From Phycicoccus sp. M110.8 (GTDB taxonomy: Bacteria > Actinomycetota > Actinomycetes > Actinomycetales > Dermatophilaceae): a stretch of DNA of 64,000 bases. A program made the translations under genes and the position numbers. This document shows positions 34,909 through 44,105 of the stretch, piece after piece. Location of the stretch: positions 1,984,001-2,048,000 of the forward strand of contig NZ_JAWDIC010000001.1 in the NCBI RefSeq assembly GCF_032464895.1, in the 5' to 3' direction. The notes under the pieces were generated by a model that ran no database searches, was not told the DNA's origin, and was given only the letters and a program-made list of their open reading frames with translations. Each line of letters opens with the position of its first letter. The first letter of the stretch is position 1.

Positions 34909-36441
34909 GTGCGGATCGGTGTCCCTGCGGAGTCCAAGCCGGGTGAGACCCGGGTCGCCGCCACGCCCAAGACGGTGGGGCAGCTCGTCGGCCTCGGGTA
35001 CGACGTGGTCGTCGAGCGCGGTGCGGGGGCGCGTGCCTCCTTCCCCGACGAGTCGTATGCCGCGGCGGGCGCCACCTGCGTCGACCCGGGCGAGGCGTGG
35101 ACCTCCGACGTCGTGCTCAAGGTCAACGCCCCCGACGAGTCCGAGGTCGCGCGCCTGCGGGCGGGCACCCTGCTCGCCTGCCTGCTCTCGCCGGCCTTGC
35201 GCCCGGACCTGGTCGAGCAGCTCACCGCCGCGGGCGTCACCGCGCTCGCCATGGACGCCGTCCCGCGCATCTCCCGGGCCCAGTCGCTCGACGTGCTGTC
35301 CTCCATGGCGAACATCGGCGGCTACCGGGCGGTCATCGAGGCCGCGCACGAGTTCGGGTCGCTCTTCACCGGCCAGGTCACCGCTGCTGGGAAGGTGCCC
35401 CCGGCGACGGTGCTCGTCGTGGGTGCCGGTGTCGCCGGCCTCGCGGCCATCGGCACGGCCAACAGCCTCGGTGCCGTGGTTCGCGCGTTCGACGCCCGCT
35501 CGGAGGTCGGCGAGCAGGTCGAGTCGATGGGCGCGAAGTTCCTTCGGATCGACGTGGAGGACGAGGGCCCGTCGGCGACCGGCTACGCCAAGGAGATGGG
35601 CGAGGACTTCAACCGCAAGGCCGCCGAGCTCTACGCCCAGCAGGTCCGCGAGGTCGACATCGTCATCACGACCGCGCTCATCCCCGGTCGCCCGGCGCCC
35701 CGGCTGATCACAGAGGAGATGGTGGCCTCGATGAAGCCGGGCTCGGTCGTCGTCGACATGGCCGCCGCGAACGGTGGCAACGTCGCCGGCGCCGTCGCCG
35801 ACGAGCTGGTCACGACGCCGAACGGCGTCAAGATCATCGGCTACACCGACCTGCCCGGGCGGCTGCCGACGCAGGCGAGCCAGCTCTTCGGCACCAACCT
35901 CGTCAACCTGCTCAAGCTGCTCACCCCCGGCAAGGACGGCCGCGTCGTCCTCGACCTCGACGACGTCGTCCAGCGCGGCATGACCGTCTGCCGCGACGGC
36001 GAGACCCTGTGGCCCCCGCCGCCCGTCCAGGTGAGCGCCGCGCCCGCGGCGCCTGCGGCCAAGGCACCCGAACCCGCGGCCCCCAAGCCGCCACCCGACC
36101 CCAGGCGCCGGTATGCCGTGATGGCCCTGGCCGCGGTCCTGTTCGGCCTCGTGGCGGCCAACTCCCCGTCGGTCTTCCTCGGCCACTTCACGGTCTTCGC
36201 GCTCGCGGTCATCGTCGGCTTCTACGTCATCTCCAACGTCGCCCACGCCCTGCACACGCCACTGATGTCGGAGACCAACGCGATCAGCGGCATCATCCTG
36301 GTCGGCGCGATCCTGCAGGTCGGCAGCGGCGACCCGGTCGTGCGCACCATCGCCCTGGTCGGCATCGTCATCGCGAGCATCAACATCTTCGGCGGCTTCG
36401 CGGTGACCGGCCGCATGCTCCAGATGTTCCGGAAGGACTGA
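34909..36441 (+). CDS. pntA: NAD(P) transhydrogenase, alpha subunit
   Basis: A 510-residue subunit of the proton-translocating transhydrogenase, which drives NADPH formation from NADH. It has the NAD-binding domain I with the [13 protein letters not shown] loop (122-134) and GAGVAGLAA (172-180), then a Pro/Ala-rich linker (about 370-400) and four membrane helices (about 403-500). This is the undivided E. coli-type alpha chain. A GGGAG site precedes the GTG, and a TAGGTT -10 box lies near 34867. pntB follows after 86 bases. Confidence 0.93.
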   Translation: MRIGVPAESKPGETRVAATPKTVGQLVGLGYDVVVERGAGARASFPDESYAAAGATCVDPGEAWTSDVVLKVNAPDESEVARLRAGTLLACLLSPALRPDLVEQLTAAGVTALAMDAVPRISRAQSLDVLSSMANIGGYRAVIEAAHEFGSLFTGQVTAAGKVPPATVLVVGAGVAGLAAIGTANSLGAVVRAFDARSEVGEQVESMGAKFLRIDVEDEGPSATGYAKEMGEDFNRKAAELYAQQVREVDIVITTALIPGRPAPRLITEEMVASMKPGSVVVDMAAANGGNVAGAVADELVTTPNGVKIIGYTDLPGRLPTQASQLFGTNLVNLLKLLTPGKDGRVVLDLDDVVQRGMTVCRDGETLWPPPPVQVSAAPAAPAAKAPEPAAPKPPPDPRRRYAVMALAAVLFGLVAANSPSVFLGHFTVFALAVIVGFYVISNVAHALHTPLMSETNAISGIILVGAILQVGSGDPVVRTIALVGIVIASINIFGGFAVTGRMLQMFRKD

Positions 36442-36527
36442 CCGGTGGCCACCCACATCGATCGCCCCCGCTCCTCGTCCCTCCGGGCCTCGCTCCTTCG
36501 TCGCTCGTGTCCTCGGGAGGTCGTCGC

Positions 36528-37913
36528 GTGACCAGCAACCTCGTGCAGGCGGCATACATCGTCTCGGCCGTCCTCTTCGTCCTCTCCCTCGCCGGCCTCT
36601 CGAAGCACGAGAAGGCCAAGGAGGGCAACGCGTTCGGCATCGCCGGCATGGTGATCGCCCTCGTCGCCACCCTGTGGCTGTCGGCGTCACGGTCGGGGAA
36701 CGGGCTCGTCACCATCCTGCTCGTGCTCGTCGCGATGGCGGTCGGCGGCTCGATCGGGCTGTGGCGGGCGCGCGTCGTCGAGATGACCCAGATGCCCGAG
36801 CTCGTCGCGATGCTGCACTCGTTCGTCGGCCTCGCCGCGGTGCTCGTCGGCTTCAACTCGTTCGCGGAGGGCGGCGACGCGGGGACGGGCGAGACCCTCC
36901 ACCTCGTCGAGGTCTTCCTCGGTGTCTTCATCGGCGCCGTCACCTTCACCGGGTCGATCGTCGCGTTCCTCAAGCTGTCGGCGCGGATCAAGTCCTCGCC
37001 GCTCATGCTGCCGGCGCGCCACTGGCTCAACCTCGCCGCGCTCGTCGTCTCGGCCGGCCTGCTGGTGTGGTTCGTGGCGTCGGCGTCGATCCTGCCGCTG
37101 GCGCTCATGACCGTCATCGCGCTGGCGTTCGGCTGGCACCTCGTCGCCTCCATCGGGGGCGGCGACATGCCGGTCGTGGTGTCGATGCTCAACAGCTACT
37201 CGGGCTGGGCGGCCGCCGCGGCGGGCTTCATGCTCGGCAACGACCTGCTCATCGTCACCGGCGCCCTCGTCGGCTCCTCCGGTGCGATCCTGAGCTACAT
37301 CATGTGCCGGGCGATGAACCGCTCGTTCTTCTCGGTCATCGCCGGCGGCTTCGGCCAGGAGGTCGCGGTCGGCGCGGACACCGACTACGGCGACCACCGC
37401 GAGACCACCGCGGAGGACGTCGCAGAGCTGTTGCGCGACGCGTCGTCGGTCGTCATCACCCCCGGCTACGGCATGGCCGTGGCCCAGGCGCAGTACCCCG
37501 TCGCCGAGCTCACCAGCCAGCTGCGCAGGAAGGGCGTCAACGTCCGGTTCGGCATCCACCCCGTCGCCGGCCGCCTCCCCGGGCACATGAACGTCCTGCT
37601 CGCCGAGGCGAAGGTGCCCTACGACATCGTCCTGGAGATGGACGAGGTCAACGACGACTTCCCCGACACCGACGTCGTCCTCGTCATCGGCGCCAACGAC
37701 ACGGTGAACCCCTCGGCGTCCGAGGAGCCGTCCAGCCCCATCGCGGGGATGCCGGTGCTCGAGGTGTGGAAGGCGCGCAACGTGGTCGTCTTCAAGCGGT
37801 CCATGGCGACCGGGTATGCCGGGGTGCAGAACCCGCTGTTCTTCAAGGAGAACAGCGCGATGCTCTTCGGCGACGCCAAGGAGCGCGTCGAGGACATCAT
37901 CAAGGCGCTCTAG
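36528..37913 (+). CDS. pntB: NAD(P) transhydrogenase, beta subunit
   Basis: A 461-residue membrane subunit with about nine helices and the cytoplasmic NADP(H)-binding domain III ([16 protein letters not shown] near 320, then [27 protein letters not shown], and [18 protein letters not shown] near the end), all diagnostic for PntB. I chose the GTG at 36528 with GGGAGG upstream. The open frame continues far upstream, but that part is out of register with pntA and is not coding. The product works as a complex with PntA in the cytoplasmic membrane. Confidence 0.94.
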   Translation: MTSNLVQAAYIVSAVLFVLSLAGLSKHEKAKEGNAFGIAGMVIALVATLWLSASRSGNGLVTILLVLVAMAVGGSIGLWRARVVEMTQMPELVAMLHSFVGLAAVLVGFNSFAEGGDAGTGETLHLVEVFLGVFIGAVTFTGSIVAFLKLSARIKSSPLMLPARHWLNLAALVVSAGLLVWFVASASILPLALMTVIALAFGWHLVASIGGGDMPVVVSMLNSYSGWAAAAAGFMLGNDLLIVTGALVGSSGAILSYIMCRAMNRSFFSVIAGGFGQEVAVGADTDYGDHRETTAEDVAELLRDASSVVITPGYGMAVAQAQYPVAELTSQLRRKGVNVRFGIHPVAGRLPGHMNVLLAEAKVPYDIVLEMDEVNDDFPDTDVVLVIGANDTVNPSASEEPSSPIAGMPVLEVWKARNVVVFKRSMATGYAGVQNPLFFKENSAMLFGDAKERVEDIIKAL

Positions 37914-37931
37914 CGGTCGGGCCACCGGCGC

Positions 37932-37980
37932 CGCCCGCGCCTCAGCGGTCGCTCCCCCGGCGCCCGCGCCTCAGCGGTCG
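37932..37980. repeat. Tandem copy of a gene 3' end
   Basis: A 20-bp sequence occurs at 37932-37951 and again at 37961-37980 (period 29). The second copy holds the stop codon and last codons of the VOC gene. Confidence 0.85.
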
Positions 37981-38375
37981 GTCCACTCCTCCGGACCGGG
38001 GTGACCCGGTTCGGCGACCACGCACAGCTCGTTGCCCTCGGGGTCCGCCATGACCTGCCACCAGACGCCCACCGTCTCGAGCAGGTCGACCACCGGCTCC
38101 CCGAGCCGGCTGCCGCCGAGGTCCTCCAGTCGCGAGACGAGCCCGGGCAGGCCGAGGTCGAGCGGCGGGTGGACGTCGACGTGCATGCGGTTCTTGCCGC
38201 GCCGGTCCTCCGGGACCTGCTGGAGGATGAAGACGGGGCCCCTGGGCTCGCCCTCGGCGGGCCTCAGGACGACGAAGCCCGGCAGCTCGGAGGCGACCCG
38301 GTAGCCCATCGCCGCGGACCAGAACGGCGTCAGGCCCTGGGCGTCGAGGCAGTCGAGGACGACCGACAGGTGCAT
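37971..38375 (-). CDS. VOC-superfamily (glyoxalase-like) protein
   Basis: A 134-residue protein with the paired beta-alpha-beta-beta-beta units of the glyoxalase/bleomycin-resistance fold: VVLDCLDAQGLTPFWSAAMGY at the start, MHVDVHPP in the middle and WQVMADPEGNELCVV near the end. The histidine and glutamate pattern is that of the small actinobacterial VOC proteins, of unknown substrate. It starts two bases after the permease stop, so both are one operon. It resembles the VOC protein at 61140-61508 in layout. Confidence 0.82.
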   Translation of the reverse strand: MHLSVVLDCLDAQGLTPFWSAAMGYRVASELPGFVVLRPAEGEPRGPVFILQQVPEDRRGKNRMHVDVHPPLDLGLPGLVSRLEDLGGSRLGEPVVDLLETVGVWWQVMADPEGNELCVVAEPGHPGPEEWTDR

Positions 38376-38377
38376 GG

Positions 38378-39886
38378 TCAGGTCCCGGACAGGCTGGGGA
38401 CCTCACCCTCGCGGGCCCGGCCGGCGAGGCGGCTGTTCCGGTAGCTGTAGGCGCCGTAGATGACGAAGCCGAGCGCCATCCACACGAGGAACCGGATCCA
38501 GGTCTCGACCGACAGGTTGAGCATGAGGTAGAGCGAGGCGAGGGCGGCGAACCCGGGCAGCCACGGCGACAGCGGCACCCGGAAGGCCCGCTGGATGTCG
38601 GGACGGCGCCGGCGCAGGATCGGCACCGCGATCGAGACGAGGGTGAACGCGGCGAGCGTGCCGATGTTCACCATCTCCTCGAGGTCGACGTGGTTGCCGA
38701 GGTAGCCGGCGATGAACGCGACGACGACGCCGACGAGCACCGTGATCCGGATCGGGGTCCCCGTGCGCGGGTTGGTGCGGCCGAGGCCGGAGGGCAGCAG
38801 CCGGTCGCGGCACATCGCGAACAGCACGCGGGTCGCCCCGATGATGAGCGTCATGACGACGGTCGTGAGGCCGGCGACGGCGCCGCACGAGATGACCGTC
38901 GCGTACGCCGACTTGCCCACGTCCTTGAAGGCTGTGGCCAGCGCGGCGTCCGGGTCGATCTTGTCGTACTTGACCATGCCCGTGATGACGAAGGCGACGG
39001 CGACGTAGAGGATCGTGCAGATCACCAGCGAGGCGATGATGCCGATGGGCAGGTCCCGCTGCGGGTTCTTCGCCTCCTCGGCGGTGGTGGCCACCACGTC
39101 GAAGCCGATGTAGGCGAAGAACACGATGCCGGCGCCGGCGAAGATGCCGCCGAGGCCGTAGGTCGACGGGGTGAAGCCCAGGGCGGCCTGGATGAGGGGC
39201 TGGGTCAGCCCGGACGCGGACTCGCCCGCCTTGGCCGGCGGCACGAACGGCGTGTAGTTCGCCGTCTTGATGTAGGCGATGCCCGCGACGATGACGAACA
39301 GCACGATGAAGAGCTTGATCGCGACGAGCACGAGGTTGACCCGCATCGACTCCTTGATGCCCCAGGCCACGAGCGCGGTCAGCACGGCGACGAGCAGGAA
39401 CGCGAGCAGGTTGAACTGTCCGCCCGGGTTGTCCTTGGTCAGCGGCGCCAGGGCGGAGGGGAGGTGGATGCCGAGGTCGTTCAGCAGGAGGTTGGCGTAG
39501 GACGACCACCCCTGCGACACCACCCCGGCCCCGAGGGCCAGCTCGAGCAGGAGGTCCCAGCCGATGATCCACGCCACGATCTCGCCCAGCGAGGCGTACG
39601 AGAACGTGTAGGCCGAGCCCGACACGGGCACGGTCGAGGCGAACTCCGCGTAGCAGAGGGCGGCGAGCCCGCAGACGACCGCGGCCACGACGAAGGAGAT
39701 GGTGATCGCCGGCCCGGCATACGCCTGCGCGGCCTTGCCGGTGAAGGTGAAGATGCCGGCGCCGATGATGACGCCGATGCCGAACACCGTCAGGTCGAGC
39801 CAGGACAGGCTCTTCTTGAGGGCGAACTCCGGGTCGTCGGTCTCGCTGATGGACTGTTCGACCGACTTGGTCCGCATCACGGACAT
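38378..39886 (-). CDS. Amino-acid permease, APC superfamily (cationic type)
   Basis: A 502-residue transporter with 12-13 membrane helices. The first helix carries GIGVIIGAGIFTFTG (about 37-51), the APC substrate-binding loop, followed by a proline/glycine-rich second helix with ALCYAEFASTVPVSGSAYTF. The central GFDVVATTAEEAKNPQRDLP signature marks the cationic amino-acid transporter branch. GGAGGT precedes the ATG. It probably imports basic or small neutral amino acids. A VOC gene follows in the same unit. Confidence 0.9.
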   Translation of the reverse strand: MSVMRTKSVEQSISETDDPEFALKKSLSWLDLTVFGIGVIIGAGIFTFTGKAAQAYAGPAITISFVVAAVVCGLAALCYAEFASTVPVSGSAYTFSYASLGEIVAWIIGWDLLLELALGAGVVSQGWSSYANLLLNDLGIHLPSALAPLTKDNPGGQFNLLAFLLVAVLTALVAWGIKESMRVNLVLVAIKLFIVLFVIVAGIAYIKTANYTPFVPPAKAGESASGLTQPLIQAALGFTPSTYGLGGIFAGAGIVFFAYIGFDVVATTAEEAKNPQRDLPIGIIASLVICTILYVAVAFVITGMVKYDKIDPDAALATAFKDVGKSAYATVISCGAVAGLTTVVMTLIIGATRVLFAMCRDRLLPSGLGRTNPRTGTPIRITVLVGVVVAFIAGYLGNHVDLEEMVNIGTLAAFTLVSIAVPILRRRRPDIQRAFRVPLSPWLPGFAALASLYLMLNLSVETWIRFLVWMALGFVIYGAYSYRNSRLAGRAREGEVPSLSGT

Positions 39887-39949
39887 GGGCGCGACCTCCA
39901 GTGGCTCGACGGCGAGGCCACGGCGGTGTGGCCCGGTTGGCCGACCACG

Positions 39950-40813
39950 CTAGCGCTCGTCGTCCTCCCGGGCGCGGCGACGCCGCAGCGGGATCGGCCC
40001 GGTGTCCGCGCTGCGGTCACGGGCCCGCAGGTCGGGCGACCGGTAGAGGGTGTCCCCCCGGTCGCCGGTCGGCGTGCCCGGGTCCCCGGCCGAGGGGTGC
40101 GCCGGGGTGTGTCGCGGCGAGTTCCAGTCGGCATACGGGTCGGGCAGGTCCGCGCGGACCGGCACCGGCTCGGTCCACGGCTCGTCGCCCCACAGCTCCT
40201 GCCCGGGCTCCTGCGCCTGCGGTTCGTCCCACTGCTCGTCCCACGGCCGGCCGGCCGCGCCCCACGGGCCGCGTCCTGCCCGGTCGCGGCCCGGGCCGCG
40301 GAACATCTCCGCGCAGATGACGCGGTAGTTGTGGTCGGGCTGGGGGACCCAGTTGACCTCGTGCAGGGCCTGGTCCTGGCCGGCGGACTCCATGACGAAG
40401 CGGCCGTAGCCGAGGAGTCGCCCGGGCACCGACCGCTCGTAGGACATGTCCGTGACCTTCGTCAGCGGCATCATCGCGACCTTGCGGGTGATGAAGCCGT
40501 AGAAGAGCAGCAGCCGCTTGTCGGTGGCGACGAACCAGTCGTGCCGCCACTCGACCACCCGGTAGGTCATCCGCGCCACGAGCGCGAACCAGAGCCACCA
40601 GATGCCGGTGCTGAACCACCCGAGCGACGCCGGGATCCGGGCGTCGACGGACAGGGCGACGAACGCGCCCACGAGCACGCTGCCGACGGGCTCGGCCACC
40701 TTGCCCCAGTGCTGGTGGACGGCCGTGACGAGCCGTTCGCCGTCGAGCAGGTACCGGTCGAGCTCGGCGTGCCGGCGCGGCTGGGACAGGGGCCCCGGCT
40801 CGGGGAGGCTCAC
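39950..40813 (-). CDS. PH-domain (bPH2) membrane protein
   Basis: A 287-residue protein. Two membrane helices (about 38-80) precede a bacterial PH-like domain (about 80-165: WFVATDKRLLLFYGFITRKVAMMPLTKVTDMSYERSV). The last 120 residues are rich in Pro, Trp, Asp and Arg and likely disordered. The GTG start comes 12 bases after the stop of a 55-residue protein gene, so the two form an operon. Proteins of this type are membrane-associated with no known reaction. Confidence 0.85.
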   Translation of the reverse strand: MSLPEPGPLSQPRRHAELDRYLLDGERLVTAVHQHWGKVAEPVGSVLVGAFVALSVDARIPASLGWFSTGIWWLWFALVARMTYRVVEWRHDWFVATDKRLLLFYGFITRKVAMMPLTKVTDMSYERSVPGRLLGYGRFVMESAGQDQALHEVNWVPQPDHNYRVICAEMFRGPGRDRAGRGPWGAAGRPWDEQWDEPQAQEPGQELWGDEPWTEPVPVRADLPDPYADWNSPRHTPAHPSAGDPGTPTGDRGDTLYRSPDLRARDRSADTGPIPLRRRRAREDDER

Positions 40814-40825
40814 GGCCGCGGCCCG

Positions 40826-40993
40826 CTAGCGGCCGAGGAGGGAGTCGAAGAAGGTGCCGATGCCCCGGGCGCCGTCGGCGAGGATCGAGCCGGACGTCTT
40901 GACGATGTCGGCGGCCTGGTGCGGGGACGTGATGATCGCGTAGGCGGCGAACGCGACGAGGACCCAGACCAGGATCTTCTTTGCGCGCTGCAT
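40826..40993 (-). CDS. 55-residue single-span membrane protein
   Basis: This short gene encodes a 55-residue protein that starts MQRAKKILVWVLVAFAAYAI and ends GIGTFFDSLLGR. It has one N-terminal membrane helix and an amphipathic C-terminal half. GAGGAG lies six bases before the ATG, codon use is normal, and it ends 12 bases before the PH-domain gene. I believe such a small gene beside a bPH2 gene recurs in related genomes, but could not check. Confidence 0.75.
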   Translation of the reverse strand: MQRAKKILVWVLVAFAAYAIITSPHQAADIVKTSGSILADGARGIGTFFDSLLGR

Positions 40994-41113
40994 GGACACT
41001 CCTCGGACGTGGGGGGCCGGTCCGCCCGAGCGGGCACACCTCGACCCCCCATCCTGCCGGAGGGGGTCCTCCGTTCGGGGGAGGCGCGCCCGGCCCGTTC
41101 GGCCGAGGCCCGG

Positions 41114-41752
41114 TCAGACCAGGCCGTAGAGGCGGTCGCCCGCGTCGCCGAGCCCGGGGACGATGTAGCCCTTGTCGTTGAGCCGCTCGTCCATGGCGCC
41201 GGTGACGATGGTGACCGGGATGTCGAGGTCGGCGAGGGACTCCTCGACGTGCTTGACGCCCTCGGGGGTTGCGAGCAGGCACACGGCGGTGATGTCGTCC
41301 GCGCCCCGGTCGGCGAGGTAGCGGATGGCGTCGGCGAGGGTGCCGCCGGTGGCGAGCATGGGGTCGACGACGTAGCACTGGCGGCCGCGCAGGTCGTCGG
41401 GCAGGCGGTTCGCGTAGGTGATCGCCTCGAGCGTCTCCTCGTTGCGCTGCATGCCGAGGAAGCCCACCTCCGCGCTCGGCAGCAGCCGCACCATGCCCTC
41501 GAGCATGCCGAGCCCGGCGCGCAGGATGGGCACGATGAGCGGCTTGGGGTTGGACAGCTTGATGCCCGTGGTGGGCGCGACCGGGGTCTCGATGTCGAAC
41601 GGCTCGACCCGCACGTCACGGGTGGCCTCGTACGCGAGCAGCGTCACCAGCTCCTCGGTCAGCCGCCGGAAGGTGGGGCTGTCCGTCCGCTTGTCACGCA
41701 GGTAGGTGAGCTTGTGCGTGATGAGGGGGTGGTCGGCAACGTGGACGCGCAT
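41114..41752 (-). CDS. upp: Uracil phosphoribosyltransferase
   Basis: A 212-residue salvage enzyme that makes UMP from uracil and PRPP. The PRPP loop is [11 protein letters not shown] (128-138), the uracil site is the C-terminal [14 protein letters not shown] segment, and RAGLGM (78-83) completes the fold. The ATG at 41752 is six bases from a TAAGTT -10 box, giving a probable leaderless mRNA. It shares a 16-base intergenic region with divergent tadA. Confidence 0.96.
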   Translation of the reverse strand: MRVHVADHPLITHKLTYLRDKRTDSPTFRRLTEELVTLLAYEATRDVRVEPFDIETPVAPTTGIKLSNPKPLIVPILRAGLGMLEGMVRLLPSAEVGFLGMQRNEETLEAITYANRLPDDLRGRQCYVVDPMLATGGTLADAIRYLADRGADDITAVCLLATPEGVKHVEESLADLDIPVTIVTGAMDERLNDKGYIVPGLGDAGDRLYGLV

Positions 41753-41758
41753 AGGCGA

Positions 41759-41764
41759 AACTTA
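41759..41764 (-). promoter_or_regulatory. -10 box of upp in a 16-bp divergent gap
   Basis: TAAGTT (41764-41759) lies six bases before the upp ATG. The whole gap to the divergent tadA GTG is 16 bases, so the upp promoter must extend into tadA coding sequence, and the same holds in reverse for tadA. Confidence 0.65.
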
Positions 41765-41768
41765 GCGC

Positions 41769-42263
41769 GTGACCTCCACCCGCGGCCCGGCGCCCGACGG
41801 CAGGTATGCCGCGTGGATGGGGGAGGCGCTCGACCTCGCCGCGCAGGCCGCGCTCGAGGGTGACGTGCCCGTGGGTGCGGTCGTCGTGGACGCCGCCGGT
41901 GAGGTCATCGGGCGGGGTCGCAACCTGCGCGAGGTCGAGCACGACCCGACGGCGCACGCCGAGGTCGTGGCGCTGCGCGAGGCCGCCTCCCGCCGTGGGG
42001 AGTGGCGGCTGGAGGGGTGCACCCTCGTCGTCACCCTCGAGCCCTGCCCCATGTGCGCGGGCGCCCTGCTCCTGTCCCGGGTGGACCGGCTCGTGCTGGG
42101 CGCCTGGGACCCGAAGCTGGGCGCGACGGGCTCGGTCTGGGACCTGGTCCGTGACCGCCGCGCCAACCACTTCGTCGAGGTCGTGGGCGGGGTCCGCGAG
42201 CAGGAGTGCTCGGCCCTGCTGCTCGACTTCTTCGCCACCCACCGAGAGGCAGCCCGGTCGTGA
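41769..42263 (+). CDS. tadA: tRNA adenosine(34) deaminase
   Basis: A 164-residue zinc deaminase that converts the wobble A of tRNA-Arg(ACG) to inosine. The catalytic H63-A-E65 and zinc ligands in PCPMC (92-96) are present. It starts at GTG 41769 with no ribosome site, and its stop overlaps the next gene as GTGA. Free nucleobase deaminases are related, but the length and EPCPMCAGALLLSRVDRLVLGAWDPKLG pattern fit TadA. Confidence 0.92.
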   Translation: MTSTRGPAPDGRYAAWMGEALDLAAQAALEGDVPVGAVVVDAAGEVIGRGRNLREVEHDPTAHAEVVALREAASRRGEWRLEGCTLVVTLEPCPMCAGALLLSRVDRLVLGAWDPKLGATGSVWDLVRDRRANHFVEVVGGVREQECSALLLDFFATHREAARS

Positions 42264-42892
42264 GCGGACTCGTCAGCAGCCTGGTCGACACGGTCCTCGG
42301 CGCCCCGCCGTGGCTGGTCTACCTCATCGTGGGCCTGGTCGTCTTCGCCGAGGACGCGCTCTTCGTGGGGTTCGTCCTCCCGGGCGAGACGCTCGCCATC
42401 ATCGGCGGCGTGACGGCCAGCATCGGCCACACGTCGTTCGTGGTGGTGCTGCTCATCGTGATCGTGTGCGCGATCGTGGGCGACTCGGTCGGGTACGAGA
42501 TCGGCAAGCACTTCGGCCCCCGGGTGCTGGAGCTGTCGCTCCTGAAGAAGCGGCGCAAGCGGCTGGACGAGGCGCAGGACTTTCTGCGCCGCCGGGGCGG
42601 CTCCGCGGTCTTCCTCGGGCGCTGGACGGCGTTCTTCCGTGCCGTCATGCCGGCGCTGGCCGGCCTGAGCGGTATGCCGTACCGCATGTTCCTGCCGTGG
42701 AACGCGGTCGGTGGCATCGCCTGGGGCGCGACGGCCGTCACCGGCGGCTACCTCGCCGGGGAGTCCTACCGCCGCGTGGAGAAGTGGCTGGGGACCGGCG
42801 CGGCGGTCGTGGTCGGCGTCATCGTCCTCGTCGCGGTGGTGGTCGTCGTCGTGCGGCGTCGCCGCCGCGAGCGCGCCCGCTCTGCCGGCTGA
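42260..42892 (+). CDS. DedA-family membrane protein
   Basis: A 210-residue member of the DedA/VTT family, which includes undecaprenyl-phosphate flippases. Family motifs are EDALFVGFVLPGETLAIIGG (about 29-48), the GDSVGYEIGK segment and FLGRWTAFFRAVMPALAGLSGMPYRMFLPWN (about 118-148) with its re-entrant loop arginines. The C-terminus ends in an Arg-rich tail. The GTG start lies in the GTGA overlap with tadA. A GTATGCCG copy inside encodes Gly-Met-Pro, unlike most copies. Confidence 0.9.
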   Translation: MSGLVSSLVDTVLGAPPWLVYLIVGLVVFAEDALFVGFVLPGETLAIIGGVTASIGHTSFVVVLLIVIVCAIVGDSVGYEIGKHFGPRVLELSLLKKRRKRLDEAQDFLRRRGGSAVFLGRWTAFFRAVMPALAGLSGMPYRMFLPWNAVGGIAWGATAVTGGYLAGESYRRVEKWLGTGAAVVVGVIVLVAVVVVVVRRRRRERARSAG

Positions 42893-43063
42893 CGGCACAC
42901 CCGGACGGCTCGCTCGCACCTCGGGCGACGGCATACGCGCGGCGCGCGGGCCGCGGGCCGGCCTCGAGGTCCACGAGTTCACCTGATCGTCGCCCGGGCG
43001 GGGACCCCGTGTTCACCTCGGCGCGGGAGAACACGGTCGTCCCCCCCTCGACAGGAGCCCTCC

Positions 43064-44089
43064 ATGCGTCGCACCCGTGCCCTCGCGGCAACGGCCGCCA
43101 CCGCCGCCGTTGCCGCCTTCGTCCTCACCTCCGGTCCGGCGCAGGCCGCCGACGGGCAGTCCAAGCCCGGCCACGAGACCTTCGCGGTCATCGGCGACGT
43201 GCCCTACGGCGCCACGCAGGTGGCCGAGTTCCCCGGCTGGGTCGACCAGATCAACGCCGACCCGGACGTGTCCCTGGCCTTCCACGTCGGCGACATCAAG
43301 AACGGCTCGACCCGGTGCGACGACGCCTACTACCGGATGATCCGCGCCCAGTTCGACCGGTTCGTCGACCCGCTCGTGTACACGCCCGGCGACAACGAGT
43401 GGACCGACTGCCACCGTGCCAACAACGGCGCGTACAACCCGCTCGAGCGGCTCGCGTTCGACCGCTCGGTGTTCTTCGACCACCCGGGCACGACCCTCGG
43501 GGCCCCGGCAAAGGTGTCGGTCGCCGACCCGGCGTTCCCCGAGAACGTCTCGCTGCGGCGGGACGGTGTCGACTTCGCCGCCCTGCACGTCGTCGGCTCG
43601 AACAACGACCTCCAGCCGTGGACCGGCATCGGTGAGACGACCGCCACCCCCGAGCAGGTGGCCGAGGAGCGGGCGCGGATGGACGCCTCGATCGCGCTGC
43701 TCCGCAGGACCTTCGCCGAGGCGCAGCAGCGCCACGACCGGGCCGTCGTCGTGCTCCAGCAGGCCGACATGTTCGACCCGACGTACACGCCCACGGCCGA
43801 CGACATCTCGGCGTTCACGCCGCTGGTGCAGGCCCTGGTCGACGAGACCTCGGCGTTCGACGGCGACGTCTACCTCGTCAACGGCGACTCGCACGTCTAC
43901 AACTACGACCGGCCCCTGGCGCCGGGCTCGGTGTGGCTCGAGCGGTACGGCGTCACCGGGTCCGCCGCCGGACTGCAGCGGATCACGGTCGACGGCTCGA
44001 GCAACAACAGGGACTGGCTCAAGGTGACCGTGAACCGGCCCGGTGCCGACCGCGTCCTGAGCTGGGAGCGCGTGCCCTACACGAGCTGA
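43064..44089 (+). CDS. Secreted metallophosphoesterase-like protein
   Basis: A 341-residue protein with a Sec signal peptide (residues 1-29, cleavage after AQA). The calcineurin-like metal motifs are seen as GDVPYG, HVGDIKNG, GDNEWTD and NGDSHVYNYD. AGGAG precedes the ATG. The mature enzyme is extracellular or cell-wall located and probably releases phosphate from an organic ester; the substrate is unknown. It stands alone, with an MFS gene convergent to it. Confidence 0.82.
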   Translation: MRRTRALAATAATAAVAAFVLTSGPAQAADGQSKPGHETFAVIGDVPYGATQVAEFPGWVDQINADPDVSLAFHVGDIKNGSTRCDDAYYRMIRAQFDRFVDPLVYTPGDNEWTDCHRANNGAYNPLERLAFDRSVFFDHPGTTLGAPAKVSVADPAFPENVSLRRDGVDFAALHVVGSNNDLQPWTGIGETTATPEQVAEERARMDASIALLRRTFAEAQQRHDRAVVVLQQADMFDPTYTPTADDISAFTPLVQALVDETSAFDGDVYLVNGDSHVYNYDRPLAPGSVWLERYGVTGSAAGLQRITVDGSSNNRDWLKVTVNRPGADRVLSWERVPYTS

Positions 44090-44105
44090 CCGGGCTGGGT
44101 CCCGG

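Noticed and set aside
35097-36527. Open frame joined in front of pntB
   Set aside because: It lies out of register inside pntA. The pntB start with a ribosome site is at 36528.
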